A stretch of 64,000 bases of DNA from Tildeniella nuda ZEHNDER 1965/U140 (GTDB taxonomy: Bacteria > Cyanobacteriota > Cyanobacteriia > Leptolyngbyales > Leptolyngbyaceae). Shown piece by piece: positions 52,284 to 61,577 of the stretch (its first letter is position 1; every line of letters begins with the position of its first letter). Under the pieces are notes generated by a model. The model did not search any database. It saw nothing but the letters and a program-made list of their open reading frames with translations, and was not told the origin of the DNA. A program made the translations under genes and the position numbers. The DNA lies in the NCBI GenBank assembly GCA_019358895.1, contig JAHHIG010000002.1:659776-723775 (forward strand), in the 5' to 3' direction.

Positions 52284-53414
52284 CTACTGATTGCGGCTAA
52301 ACGTATTGTGCGCCCCAGTGCGAAACGTTGTCATGCTAACCCAGGCAAGCCCTTCGCTCGTTCCCACCCAAAGCTTGTCACCACTATCTGGTGCCAGAGA
52401 AAGAATGCGGCTAGATGGCAGTCTGGCGATCGCGCCCGCAGACGCACCGTTAAATGGGTTGATGCGTAGTAACCCTGTTGTGGTGCCAACCCAAAGGCTA
52501 TTGACCTTATCAAATTGAAGCGCTGTTACGTTTCGACCCCGCAAGGTTGTGACCGATCGCACCTGTCCAGCTTTGTCTAGTTCCAGTAAGCCGTTCGGGG
52601 TACCCATCCAGAGCGTTCCCCATGAGCTGAGCGCCAGGGTTTGCACGGTTGTACCCGGCAGATTGCCGATTCGCTTGATGATGTCTGCACTAGCGGTATT
52701 AATTTGTACTAATCCGTCCAACGTGCCGACCCAGAGATTTCCGTCGGCATCCAGACTCAGTGCATTGGCGCTCACTCCAGGCAAATTTTTCACTGTGGTC
52801 ATCAGCAAACCCTTGTCTGGGCTAATGAGTGACAGCCCACTGTCAGTACCGACCCACAGATAGCCGCGTTTGTCGATGAGTAACGACAGCACACGATTAG
52901 ACGGGAGTGAGAAATTTTGCGCGGTCACGTCACCAGTGCGGGGATCAATGCGTGTTAGCCCTTCATAGGTGCCAATCCAGAGCCGCCCCACACGATCGAT
53001 CGCTAGAGCGCCCACTGTCTGATTCGGCAAACTGATGCGGGCACGAATCTTGCCGCTGGCAGGATTAATCTGCGCTAACCCTTGCCACGAGCCAACCCAA
53101 AGTGTACTGGCATTACCGGATTGAAGGGCGCTAACGCGGTAATCAGCGCTGACGGTTTGCTCTTCTTGACGCTGCCGCTGATCGGGTAAGGGGGTTACTG
53201 CGGGAGGCGGAGCGGCGGAGGGATACAGTGGTGCCGCGTTAGGATCGCTGGTCGTCTGTGCCAGTGTTTGCTGTAACGGCACCGATGTTAGTGCAGAATC
53301 ATCGTTTGTGCTGGCAGTCTGTGCGGTACCAGAGGGGCTTTTAACCACTTGTAGACTCAAAAGCAACAGAGTACCACTGAGCGATCGCCCGAACCATCCT
53401 GTTCGCCACACCAT
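52284..53414 (-). CDS. Exported beta-propeller (Reg_prop-like) protein (376 aa)
   Basis: An N-terminal hydrophobic signal (~residues 10-25) is followed by a Pro/Gln-rich stretch to ~residue 85. About six to seven propeller blades follow, each with LWVGTxxGLxxINP-type motifs. The pattern resembles two-component regulator propeller repeats found in periplasmic sensor domains. No kinase domain follows, so it could be a soluble or extracytoplasmic scaffold. Function unknown. Confidence 0.78.
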   Translation of the reverse strand: MVWRTGWFGRSLSGTLLLLSLQVVKSPSGTAQTASTNDDSALTSVPLQQTLAQTTSDPNAAPLYPSAAPPPAVTPLPDQRQRQEEQTVSADYRVSALQSGNASTLWVGSWQGLAQINPASGKIRARISLPNQTVGALAIDRVGRLWIGTYEGLTRIDPRTGDVTAQNFSLPSNRVLSLLIDKRGYLWVGTDSGLSLISPDKGLLMTTVKNLPGVSANALSLDADGNLWVGTLDGLVQINTASADIIKRIGNLPGTTVQTLALSSWGTLWMGTPNGLLELDKAGQVRSVTTLRGRNVTALQFDKVNSLWVGTTTGLLRINPFNGASAGAIARLPSSRILSLAPDSGDKLWVGTSEGLAWVSMTTFRTGAHNTFSRNQ

Positions 53415-53659
53415 ATCTCACTCTCCACCAACGACAGAAACAGCGCTCTCAGCCACTTAGCCCTAATTTTGGACTGTTGCAGGCTAAGTCTATTGCGCCC
53501 CATGATACCGCCAGTCTTTGCGGATGGACGCTAGACTTAACGAATAGCATTAAGTGCTCTTGGGTGCGATCGGGAAACGCTTCACGTCTCTATACACATT
53601 CAGCTTTCTGTCAGTCCCCGTGTGCCCAGCAGTGTCATCCGCCCACCGCACCGACTCTA

Positions 53660-53833
53660 AGAGGATGTCTTAAAAGTGTCTGGCGGTTAAAACCGCGACT
53701 ACGTAAACAAAGTCCGCCGTTGCGGACTACCGCAAAACCAGGGTTCTGTAACCTGCGACGGCAGGTTTTGTCTCTGTAGTTGCGACTTCTAGTCGCCAAA
53801 GTGACAGAGAACGGGACTTTTCAAACGCCCTCT
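53660..53833. mobile_element. 173-bp multi-hairpin repeat, copy 2
   Basis: It begins AGAGGATGTCTTAAAAGTGT and ends ACTTTTCAAACGCCCTCT, with the same internal palindromes as copy 1 at 26638 (GCGGTTAAAACCGC, AGTCCGCC..GGCGGACT-like, CGACTTCTAGTCG). Length 174 bases. It lies ~96 bases before the small gene at 53930. Confidence 0.8.
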
Positions 53834-53929
53834 AATCGTGCAAGACCTGTTTTAAAGCGCGATCGTCCCTCTTCACGCAATGGGAACAATGACCTTACCC
53901 ACTTCACAAGGCATTTGCCGACCTCAGCC

Positions 53930-54157
53930 ATGTTCAACAAAAAAGCGGCTATTCCCCTTTTTCTCATTCTGGCTCTCGTCTTCATCGGCTTTGGTGATCA
54001 ATTTCTGCCTCAGCCGCTGCGGAGTGCCAGCTTCAAAACTCGTGTAGCGCTCGATCGGTGGGTGACGAACTCATTCCATCTCTGGCAACCGAAAACAAAC
54101 CCCAACGCCCGCACCGAACGTGCGTTGGAGCAGCAAGAGCCAGGGAAAAATCCTTAG
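53930..54157 (+). CDS. Small membrane protein (75 aa)
   Basis: From the ATG at 53930 the product begins FNKKAAIPLFLILALVFIGFGDQFLP, one membrane span or signal, then a polar tail (LRSASFKTRVALDRWV). The longer frame from 53780 would read through the 173-bp repeat and is rejected. I have the impression of conserved relatives in cyanobacteria but cannot name them. Function unknown. Confidence 0.6.
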   Translation: MFNKKAAIPLFLILALVFIGFGDQFLPQPLRSASFKTRVALDRWVTNSFHLWQPKTNPNARTERALEQQEPGKNP

Positions 54158-54292
54158 GAGTGGTACAGAAATAACCGCATGGTTTGTAGTTGTCAGCCGT
54201 CAGCGAAAAACTGATAGCTGATAGCTGATAGCTGATCCAAACGTGTGCAGTTATTTTTTAGCAAGGTTTTTCAAAAAAGATCGCTGATCCCC

Positions 54293-54349
54293 TTGACCGA
54301 AGACCGTCCAGCCAGTATAGTAAAACTGTTGGCATACCGTCTGGACGGT
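54293..54349 (+). promoter_or_regulatory. Promoter and palindromic operator of the TetR-led operon
   Basis: TTGACC (54293-54298) and TATAGT (54316-54321) are separated by 17 bases, a good sigma70-type promoter. The perfect palindrome ACCGTCTGGACGGT (54336-54349) lies just after the expected transcription start, and a half-site ACCGTCCAG occurs between the boxes (54303-54311). This is a likely binding site for the TetR protein encoded downstream. Confidence 0.75.
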
Positions 54350-54376
54350 TTCCAAGAAATCATTTCTGGTGTTCCT

Positions 54377-54949
54377 GTGGTTCCTAACAAAAAGTCACAA
54401 GCGCGATCGCTCACCCATGACACCCTGTTGCGTGCTGCGGCTCAAGTCATTCTTGACAAAGGAGTGGAGGCACTGACACTGGATGCCGTGGCGCATCAAG
54501 CTGGAGTCAGTAAAGGCGGATTGCTCTACCATTTCCCCAATAAGAATGCTTTGGTGGTGGGCTTGGGTGAGCAACTGATTCAGGACTTTGAGGCAGGTCT
54601 ACAGCAGGAGTTTGACCAGGATGATGCTCCAGGAACTACAGGACAGTGGGTGAGGGCGTATATTCGCTCGACGTTGCAGATGAGTAAACAGTCATTAGCG
54701 CTGATTGCCCGTTTAACATCTCTCATTGTAGAGATGCCGCCTGAGCTGCTGAAGTCTGCTGAAGCGTATGAACAGCGCTGTCGGCAACGGCTCGAAACCG
54801 ATGGACTTGACCCGACTCAAGCAACCATTATTCAGTTAGCGATCGATGGCTTGTGGTTCTCGGAAGTGTTTCAACTGGGCGCACCGGAAGAACCTCGTCG
54901 CGCTCAAGTGGTGGAAAGGTTGTTAGCGATGACGCGAGTGTCTAGCTAG
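54377..54949 (+). CDS. TetR-family transcriptional regulator (190 aa)
   Basis: A TetR helix-turn-helix spans residues ~10-55 (THDTLLRAAAQVILDKGVEALTLDAVAHQAGVSKGGLLYHFPNK), and the ligand-binding helices follow. The frame extends upstream to 54245 but would cover a promoter and operator, so the start is placed at the GTG at 54377 (VVPNKKSQAR). It heads a co-directional series of export genes and likely represses them and itself. Confidence 0.9.
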   Translation: MVPNKKSQARSLTHDTLLRAAAQVILDKGVEALTLDAVAHQAGVSKGGLLYHFPNKNALVVGLGEQLIQDFEAGLQQEFDQDDAPGTTGQWVRAYIRSTLQMSKQSLALIARLTSLIVEMPPELLKSAEAYEQRCRQRLETDGLDPTQATIIQLAIDGLWFSEVFQLGAPEEPRRAQVVERLLAMTRVSS

Positions 54950-55107
54950 CTCGAACGATTTGTTCTAGTCCGTGTGTTCAATGCTGATGAATCTCAAGTT
55001 CATCTGGCAAGCTTGACCTGCAATTTTTTGACCGAATTTGTTCTAGTCACAAGCTACTCCCTGACAAGCGATGGACTTCATAAACATCAATGACCAGGAG
55101 AAATCCA

Positions 55108-56316
55108 ATGGGACGATCGCTGTTCCACTACTTAAACTTTCGTCTGCTCTGGCTGGGACAATCTTTGATCCTCTGTGCTGTCCAGTTCTGGCTCGTTGCC
55201 TTGACCTGGCTCATCTTGCAAAAAACTGGATCGGGCGTGGCGATCGGAACGGTTCTCCTCGCCGCTGCTGTCCCTCGCGCTTTGTTGACCTTGGTGGGTG
55301 GAGCGATTAGCGATCGCCTGCCACCTAATCGCATTGCGATGGTTTCTGCCGCTATCAACACCATTCTGGTGGGCAGCGTTGCGGCTCTTCTCTGGTGCAA
55401 TCTCTTTCAGCTTAGTTATTTGATCATCATTGCCGGAGTCTTTGGGATCTCCGATGCCTTTCTCTATCCCGCTACTTTGTCGGTGTTGCCCCGATTAGTG
55501 GATAAGTCACTGTTGATCCAAGCCAATTCACTAATGCAGGGCGGTGAACAAATTACTAACGTGATTGGTCCAGCGGCAGCAGGAATCGTGATTGGGGCAT
55601 TGGGACTGCCGATCGCCTTCACGTTCAACACCATCCTATTTGCGTTGGGTGGCTTATTTCTCTCCTTGATTCATCAACCTGAACAGAAGCAAGCAGCCAT
55701 TACGCCATCTGTGCCACAGCTATTAGGCGAAATCGTCGAAGGCGTACGTTATGCCTGGAATCATGCGGCAATTCGGATCAGCCTCCTGCTCGTCGCAATG
55801 CTGAATCTGGCAACCTTGGGACCGTTAGTAGTCGGTGTGGCGAAACTGGTCGAACTCCGATTTGGCGGCAGTGCGACGACCTACGGCTACATGCAAGCCG
55901 CATTCGGTGTGGGAGCATTTGTGGGCGTGTTGGCGACCAGTCAGATCAAGTCGGTGCAGAATCCTGGTCTATCTTTAGTCTGGCTGGCATACGGATTGGG
56001 CGTTGGCACCGCCGGACTGGGATTTGTCAAACAGCAGTGGATGGCGTATGGCTTGATTGTGCTGATGGGATTGGGTGGTGGCTTTGTGGGAGTGATTGCA
56101 GTCTCCTGGCTTCAGGAGCAAACGGGCGCTGCGATGCAGGGGCGGATGATGGGCTTGTTGACTTTTACCTCGGTGGCGCTTGACCCTTTCTCCCAAGCGA
56201 TCTCAGGCTTTCTGATGGATATTAACTTGACGCTGATGTTTGTCGCTGCGGGAGCCACCATGCTGCTAACGGCGGCTATCACCTCGTTTAATCGCGCCAT
56301 TACGACAAAAGCTTAG
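55108..56316 (+). CDS. MFS transporter (402 aa)
   Basis: About 12 membrane spans with MFS_3-type features (GGAISDRLPPNRIAMV, the loop-2 signature, and PATLSVLPRLV). Relatives export siderophores, drugs or macrolides. AGGAG (55096-55100) lies 7 bases before the ATG at 55108, so the upstream ATG at 55090 is rejected. It follows TetR by about 160 bases and precedes devB by 17. Confidence 0.9.
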   Translation: MGRSLFHYLNFRLLWLGQSLILCAVQFWLVALTWLILQKTGSGVAIGTVLLAAAVPRALLTLVGGAISDRLPPNRIAMVSAAINTILVGSVAALLWCNLFQLSYLIIIAGVFGISDAFLYPATLSVLPRLVDKSLLIQANSLMQGGEQITNVIGPAAAGIVIGALGLPIAFTFNTILFALGGLFLSLIHQPEQKQAAITPSVPQLLGEIVEGVRYAWNHAAIRISLLLVAMLNLATLGPLVVGVAKLVELRFGGSATTYGYMQAAFGVGAFVGVLATSQIKSVQNPGLSLVWLAYGLGVGTAGLGFVKQQWMAYGLIVLMGLGGGFVGVIAVSWLQEQTGAAMQGRMMGLLTFTSVALDPFSQAISGFLMDINLTLMFVAAGATMLLTAAITSFNRAITTKA

Positions 56317-56333
56317 AACAAAAGAAAATGATC

Positions 56334-57506
56334 ATGAACATTCAACAACTGGTCAAACCAAATAATCGCTGGATGCTGGGTTGGGTGGTAGGCGGAGTGC
56401 TGCTCACTGGTGGCATTGCTTACTACGGTATTGAGCAGTATCAGCAAGCCAGCAAACCACCGGAGCCGACTCAACCCACGATCGCCCAATCCATCACTGC
56501 ATTAGGGCGGTTGGAGCCAGAACAGGAAGTGATCAACGTCTCTGTGCCTGCCGCATTGAATAACGATCGCATTGCTCAATTATTAGTGCAGCGAGGCGAT
56601 CGAGTGAAAGCAGGTCAAGTCATTGCAGTGATGGATTCGCATAATCGCTTGCAAAAAGCATTTCTGGAAGTGCAGGAGCAGCTCAGTGTGGCTCAATCAA
56701 AGCTGGCGCAGGTACGAGCTGGCGCTAAAGCGGGAGAAATTGCGGCACAGCAAGCGCAAATTGCTCGATTTAAATCTGAATTGCAGGGCGAAATTGCTAC
56801 AAAACAAGCTGAAATGAGGCGGCGGCGATCGGAAGTTGAAAACGCACAAGCTGAATACGATCGCTATCAGTTTCTCCAGCAGCAAGGAGCCATTTCTGCC
56901 TCACAGTTTGACCAGAAGCGACTGACTTTAGAAACCGCACAAGCACAACTAACGGAAACTCAATCCAACCAAAATTTGCGGGCAGATTCACTGCAAGCAC
57001 AAATCCGCGAGGCACAAGCCACGCTGGACAAAGTGGCAGAGGTGCGCCCAACGGATGTGCAAGCGGCTCAAGCAGAAGTAAAGCAGGCGATCGCCTCTAC
57101 CAAACGAGCCGAAGTAGAGCTAAATCAGGCATTGATTCGCGCGCCAATCACAGGTCAGATTTTGGAAATCTACGCCAAACCTGGGGAAGTCGTCGGCGAC
57201 AACGGCATTGTGGAATTGGGACAGACGGATCAGATGGAAGTTGTCGCGGAAGTGTATCAGAGCGACATCGGCAACGTGCGGCAAGGTCAGGTGGCGATCG
57301 TCACAGGCGAATCCTTTGCTGGAGCACTGCGGGGAACCGTGCGCGAAGTTGGCTTACAGGTGAATAAGCAGGAAGTGAACAGCAATCAACCGGGCGAAAA
57401 CCTGGATCAGCGCGTGGTAAAAGTGCGAATTCGGGTCAACCCTGTCGATAGCAAGCGAGTCGCCGGATTGACGAATCTACAAGTACAGGCAGCAATTCAG
57501 CCTTGA
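56334..57506 (+). CDS. devB: ABC exporter membrane-fusion protein, DevB family (390 aa)
   Basis: It has an N-terminal membrane anchor (residues ~15-35), ALGRLEPEQEVINVSVPAAL at the lipoyl-like start, a long coiled-coil hairpin (about 105-245), then RAPITGQILEIYAKPGEVVGDNGIVELGQTDQMEVVAEVYQSDI. The DevB/HlyD family joins the inner-membrane ABC pump to an outer-membrane channel. In Anabaena-type bacteria, DevBCA exports heterocyst glycolipids; other copies serve other cargo. Here devC and devA lie downstream with three genes in between. Confidence 0.92.
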   Translation: MNIQQLVKPNNRWMLGWVVGGVLLTGGIAYYGIEQYQQASKPPEPTQPTIAQSITALGRLEPEQEVINVSVPAALNNDRIAQLLVQRGDRVKAGQVIAVMDSHNRLQKAFLEVQEQLSVAQSKLAQVRAGAKAGEIAAQQAQIARFKSELQGEIATKQAEMRRRRSEVENAQAEYDRYQFLQQQGAISASQFDQKRLTLETAQAQLTETQSNQNLRADSLQAQIREAQATLDKVAEVRPTDVQAAQAEVKQAIASTKRAEVELNQALIRAPITGQILEIYAKPGEVVGDNGIVELGQTDQMEVVAEVYQSDIGNVRQGQVAIVTGESFAGALRGTVREVGLQVNKQEVNSNQPGENLDQRVVKVRIRVNPVDSKRVAGLTNLQVQAAIQP

Positions 57507-57516
57507 GTGAGGTGTT

Positions 57517-57741
57517 ATGAAGCGGCACAAAAGCTTTTATCTTTGGTTCCGGTTTGCTCGGCGTAAAGCTATGCCCTGGCTAGTACTGACGAGCTATACC
57601 CTCAACTTGACTTGGGTATGTGGATCTGAACACACAAAAGAACAAGCTCGCCTCATGACAGCACTCGCAAAAATTAACTTTGCGCATTGGTTTGAACTTG
57701 CTCAAGAAATAATCGATGACTTGCCGTATTGGTTCTATTGA
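57517..57741 (+). CDS. Small hypothetical protein (74 aa)
   Basis: GAGG lies upstream of the ATG. The product is aromatic-rich with a hydrophobic stretch (MPWLVLTSYTLNLTWV). It has no recognised family. Its position inside the export operon, 10 bases after devB, makes it likely to be translated. Confidence 0.45.
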   Translation: MKRHKSFYLWFRFARRKAMPWLVLTSYTLNLTWVCGSEHTKEQARLMTALAKINFAHWFELAQEIIDDLPYWFY

Positions 57742-57801
57742 TCGATCGGTACCCTGAAAAGGTTGCTCTGAAGCTACTGAATGCAAATCAAGGGGATGTA
57801 T

Positions 57802-58455
57802 ATGACAACAAAAGTGATTCGGTTAACGCAATCTCAGTTGAATGGTGCGGTAGAAACGTTAGCGCTTGCATTTAAGGATGATCCACTGTTCCGCTACTTC
57901 TGTGGTGAGGATCATTTGGCAAGGTTGAATACGATTCAATGGTTCAGCAACCTGTTCTTACGCTACAGCCTAGCCAGCCATCACATCTACACGACTCAGC
58001 CATCTCAAGGAGTAGCAATTTGGCTGCCACCCGGATGTTATCCGCTCAACGAGTGGCGACTGTTACAACTTGGACTATACGCCTTGCCATTCAAATTGAG
58101 GTTCAGCCGCTTTTGGCAACTGTTTAACGAGATTGAAAAATACCACAAACAAGATATGCCAAAACCCCATTGGTACTTATTCATGCTGGGGGTGAATCCT
58201 GCTGCTCAAGGTCAAGGAATTGGTGGATTACTGCTTCAACCTGCCTTACAGCAAGCAGATGCCAATCAGCGTTGTTGCTGTCTAGAAACTTCAACAGAGC
58301 GAGCAGTTCAGTTCTATCAAAAGCATGGCTTTGAAGTAGTGCGATTCAAGGAAAACTCATTCAACACGCCGTCGTTTTGGACAATGAAACGATTACCGAA
58401 GCCAATTACAGTTCACGAATCTCATTCTCAGGAGAAACCATCATGCTCCAGATAA
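57802..58455 (+). CDS. GNAT-family N-acetyltransferase (217 aa)
   Basis: The acetyl-CoA-binding motif reads LGVNPAAQGQGIGGLLLQPAL (~residues 130-150), followed by LETSTERAVQFYQKHGFEVV, the beta-bulge and last helix of the fold. The ATG at 57802 has AAGGGG 8 bases upstream. Likely substrate is a small molecule or amino group. Inside an export operon, it may modify (detoxify) the cargo; this is inference. Confidence 0.87.
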   Translation: MTTKVIRLTQSQLNGAVETLALAFKDDPLFRYFCGEDHLARLNTIQWFSNLFLRYSLASHHIYTTQPSQGVAIWLPPGCYPLNEWRLLQLGLYALPFKLRFSRFWQLFNEIEKYHKQDMPKPHWYLFMLGVNPAAQGQGIGGLLLQPALQQADANQRCCCLETSTERAVQFYQKHGFEVVRFKENSFNTPSFWTMKRLPKPITVHESHSQEKPSCSR

Positions 58456-58769
58456 CTTATCTGACGCTGTTTGTTTGTGGTACGGGGCTTCAATATGCTC
58501 AATTCATCCCGTTTTTGATTGAGCACGGTCTGGATATCAATCTCTTTATTGACCAACTCTTTGCCAATCAGATCTCCAGTTTCTTTGGCATTGATGTGAT
58601 TGTCTCCGTGTTAGTTGTGCTAACGCTTGTTGTCTCCGAAGGGACTCGACTCAAGATGAGATATCTGTGGATCTATCTTGTCGGTGCGTTGTTAGGTGTA
58701 GCGGTTGGTCTGCCACTATTTTTGCTGATGCGGCAGCGTCAACTAGAAGCAGTGGCACAAGCTGACTAG
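58443..58769 (+). CDS. DUF2834 membrane protein (108 aa)
   Basis: AGGAG lies 8 bases before the ATG at 58443, inside the end of the GNAT gene (13-base overlap). Three hydrophobic spans and the GLDINLFIDQLFANQISSFFGIDVIVS segment fit DUF2834. Function unknown; translationally linked to the acetyltransferase. Confidence 0.82.
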   Translation: MLQITYLTLFVCGTGLQYAQFIPFLIEHGLDINLFIDQLFANQISSFFGIDVIVSVLVVLTLVVSEGTRLKMRYLWIYLVGALLGVAVGLPLFLLMRQRQLEAVAQAD

Positions 58770-58792
58770 CAAACTATTTCGGAAATTGAATT

Positions 58793-59962
58793 ATGCTTCG
58801 CAACTTTTTTCGTAAAACTCCTCTGGCTTGGCTGCAAGTTAAACGTGAGAAAACGCGACTTGCCGTTGCCCTGGCTGGAATCGCCTTCGCAGACGTATTG
58901 ATGTTTGTGCAGATGGGACTCAAAGATGCGCTATATGATTCGGCGGCGAGTCCCTACGAACCGCTGCAAGCCGATTTGTTCATTGTCAGCTCCGGGTTTG
59001 AAAACCTGCAAGTGGTGCAAAGTTTCTCCAGGGAACGGCTGTATCAAGCGGCAGGAGTGAATGGCGTGGAATCAATTAACTCGATGTACATTGGGCGAGG
59101 ACAGTGGCGCAACACACAAACGCGACTGAGCTACACTATTCTCACCTTTGGCAGCAATCCGAATCAAGCAGCGTTCTCGTTGCCAGAGGTGAATCAGCAG
59201 TTGCCCAAACTCAAATTATTAAATCGGGTGCTGTACGACAAAGCAGGGCGAGAAAACTTTTTTGGCAACATACCAGAGCAACTGCAACAAACGCCATCAC
59301 TGCCGGTACAAATCAATCATCGATCGACTCAGGTAGTCGGAACCTTTACCCTGGGCGCTTCCTTCGCCGCCGATGGTAACCTGATCACCAGTGATTCCAC
59401 CTTTCTCCGGCTGTTTCCTGAGCGCAAAGCCCACGAAATTGACATCGGGTTACTCAAGCTCGAAGCCAATACAGACATTCAACAAGTACAAGCAGCGTTG
59501 CGATCGCGTTTACCCAAAGATGTACTGGTATTAACGCTCGATCAGTTGACCACCCGCGAGAAAAATTACTGGGCAAACGGTAGTCCGATCGGGTTCATCT
59601 TCGGCTTCGGCACCATCATTGGTTTTGTCGTCGGTCTGGTGATTGTGTATCAAATTCTCTACTCCGATGTTTCCGATCACCTGCCCGAGTACGCCACCTT
59701 AAAAGCAATGGGCTACCCGGATCGTTACCTGGTTGGTGTATTGGTGCAGGAGGCGCTAATACTGGCTGTACTAGGCTTTTTACCAGGCTTGGTGCTGTCC
59801 ACTGGGCTGTATCTAGTCGCCAAATCTGCCACCTTACTCCCCATCGGCATGACCTTGAGCCGTGCCGGGATGGTACTCGCGTTAACGATCGTCATGTGTA
59901 CTGCCTCCGGTGGCGTTGCCCTGCGAAAACTACAATCTGCTGATCCTGCCGATGTTTTTTAA
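58793..59962 (+). CDS. devC: ABC exporter permease DevC
   Basis: The start reads LRNFFRKTPLAWLQVKREKTRLAVALAGIAFADVLMFVQMGLKDALYDSA, the DevC N-terminus. A periplasmic domain and three C-terminal membrane spans follow (HLPEYATLKAMGYPDRYLVGVLVQEALILAVLGFLPG). FtsX/MacB-like fold. Forms the transport pore with DevA as ATPase. Confidence 0.93.
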   Translation: MLRNFFRKTPLAWLQVKREKTRLAVALAGIAFADVLMFVQMGLKDALYDSAASPYEPLQADLFIVSSGFENLQVVQSFSRERLYQAAGVNGVESINSMYIGRGQWRNTQTRLSYTILTFGSNPNQAAFSLPEVNQQLPKLKLLNRVLYDKAGRENFFGNIPEQLQQTPSLPVQINHRSTQVVGTFTLGASFAADGNLITSDSTFLRLFPERKAHEIDIGLLKLEANTDIQQVQAALRSRLPKDVLVLTLDQLTTREKNYWANGSPIGFIFGFGTIIGFVVGLVIVYQILYSDVSDHLPEYATLKAMGYPDRYLVGVLVQEALILAVLGFLPGLVLSTGLYLVAKSATLLPIGMTLSRAGMVLALTIVMCTASGGVALRKLQSADPADVF

Positions 59963-60018
59963 CGATGAATTTTGAATTCTACGTCTCTCTTTCAGCTAAC
60001 TCTAAATGCGCTAATGTT

Positions 60019-60780
60019 ATGGCTTCAACCTCTACACCCGAATCTCAAACCTCAAAGCTCAAAGCTCAAGACTCTTCTGATCCAGTCATCATTTCGGCTC
60101 AAAATCTGAACCATTATTTTGGTGAAGGCGCTCTGCAAAAACAGGCACTCTATGACATTAATCTAGACATTCGCGCAGGCGAAATCATTATTATGACAGG
60201 TCCCTCTGGCTCTGGCAAAACCACGCTGTTGACGCTGATGGGCGGCTTGCGATCGGCACAAGCAGGCAGTCTCAAGGTTTTAGATCAGGAACTTAACGGT
60301 GCCACGAAACAGCAACTCACCAAACTACGTCGCAATATCGGCTACATTTTTCAAGCACATAATCTGATGACGTTTCTCACCGCTAAGCAAAACGTGCGAA
60401 TGGCGCTAGAACTGCACGATAAATACCTGGATCAAGACATGGATAGAATGTCAACTGATATTTTAGAGACCGTTGGCTTAGGGCAGCGGGTGAATTATTA
60501 CCCAGATAGCTTATCCGGTGGACAAAAGCAGCGAGTGGCGATCGCCCGTGCCCTGATCAGTCGTCCCAGAATTGTTTTAGCGGATGAACCTACCGCCGCA
60601 CTCGACAAAAAATCGGGTCGAGATGTCGTAGAGCTAATGCAAAAACTAGCGGAAGAACAAGGTTGCACAATCCTTTTGGTGACTCATGACAACCGCATCT
60701 TGGATATCGCCGATCGCATTGTTTATATGGAAGATGGTCGTCTAGCAGCTAATCCCAATGCGGCTGCCGCAGTCGCATAA
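60019..60780 (+). CDS. devA: ABC exporter ATP-binding protein DevA
   Basis: Walker A GPSGSGKTTLLTLMGG, Q-loop IFQAHNLM, signature LSGGQKQRVAIARAL, Walker B IVLADEPTAALD and switch LVTHDNRI. Canonical DevA starts near NLNHYFGEGALQKQALYDINL. The ATG at 60019 adds ~25 polar residues; an ATG at 59965 is also possible (2 bases after devC). The leader contains CTCAAAGCTCAAAGCTCAAG, another small repeat. Last gene of the operon, overlapping the convergent gene at 60723. Confidence 0.92.
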   Translation: MASTSTPESQTSKLKAQDSSDPVIISAQNLNHYFGEGALQKQALYDINLDIRAGEIIIMTGPSGSGKTTLLTLMGGLRSAQAGSLKVLDQELNGATKQQLTKLRRNIGYIFQAHNLMTFLTAKQNVRMALELHDKYLDQDMDRMSTDILETVGLGQRVNYYPDSLSGGQKQRVAIARALISRPRIVLADEPTAALDKKSGRDVVELMQKLAEEQGCTILLVTHDNRILDIADRIVYMEDGRLAANPNAAAAVA

Positions 60781-61034
60781 GTTGCTTTCCGAGACTTTTC
60801 CAAATAGCTGCGTAGTTTTTGCTCCATTAGCTGTACTGTCCCCGCCATTTCATCTACGGTTGAAAGCATTGTGTTATGGCTGGCTAGGTACTCTTGCAAC
60901 GCTTGAATGCGGGCACCATACTCTGTCAAACTCAACCCATAACCAACCTCCAGTGGATTGTTGAGCGATCGCATCCCTGCAAGCCGACGCATTCCCTTTT
61001 CCACCACATTAGAACTGCGTTTTAGACGTGCCAT
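60723..61034 (-). CDS. Hypothetical protein (103 aa)
   Basis: AGAGGG lies just before the ATG at 61034. The product is helical (LSLTEYGARIQALQEYLASHN, MAGTVQLMEQKLRSYLEKSRK), without a membrane segment, with an Ala-rich C-terminal end. Its last 58 bases overlap the 3' end of devA on the opposite strand. I do not recognise the family; good composition and ribosome site support it. Confidence 0.6.
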   Translation of the reverse strand: MARLKRSSNVVEKGMRRLAGMRSLNNPLEVGYGLSLTEYGARIQALQEYLASHNTMLSTVDEMAGTVQLMEQKLRSYLEKSRKATYATAAAALGLAARRPSSI

Positions 61035-61040
61035 AGACAC

Positions 61041-61577
61041 CCTCTATAAAGTTAATCACGTTTACGTTCATACTCTAGCCAGTTGTCTACCCCATCATCC
61101 TGAGCAGAAATCGGCAAAACATTGAGTCTTTTGCGGTCTAAAGCTGCTGCTTTTAGTTGATTTTACTGGTAGTTTCTGGTTGTCTCAGTATAAAAAGTTC
61201 TGCAGGTGAAAACACGTTATAGTGATTGCGTTTGAGATCCTAAACCGTGTGTTGAAGTATCCAACGATCGTATTCAACTTCCTCAACACCGTGTTTGAGT
61301 ACTGAGCGATCGTGTGGAGGTGTCTGAACATCCTGTTTGAGCATTCATGCTTGAGCATTCAAATGTTGTACTGAGGTTCTTCGACACAACACTTGAGTGC
61401 CTAAATCTTGTCTTTGAGTCATTAAAGGGTGTGTGGGCTTCACCCCTGCATCCCGTTCTAAGCCATGTAACTATGGCTATAGCAACGACAAAGAGCGAGT
61501 CAAATGACAATTACGAGGATTGGTGTTACTCATTAGAATGACCATAACTACGTTGTTCCTTATTTTTCGTTGCTGCA
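61041..61577. repeat. Intergenic region with degenerate ~21-base repeats
   Basis: Between about 61215 and 61430 units such as CGTGTTTGAGTACTGAGCGAT, CGTGTGGAGGTGTCTGAACAT and CCTGTTTGAGCATTCATG recur every 16-23 bases, at least eight times, with much divergence. Frames across it are not gene-like. The promoter of the SPFH gene at 61578 must also be here. Confidence 0.55.

Noticed and set aside
54245..54376. Long form of TetR starting at 54245
   Set aside because: A promoter and operator lie inside this stretch, so it is upstream DNA rather than coding sequence.
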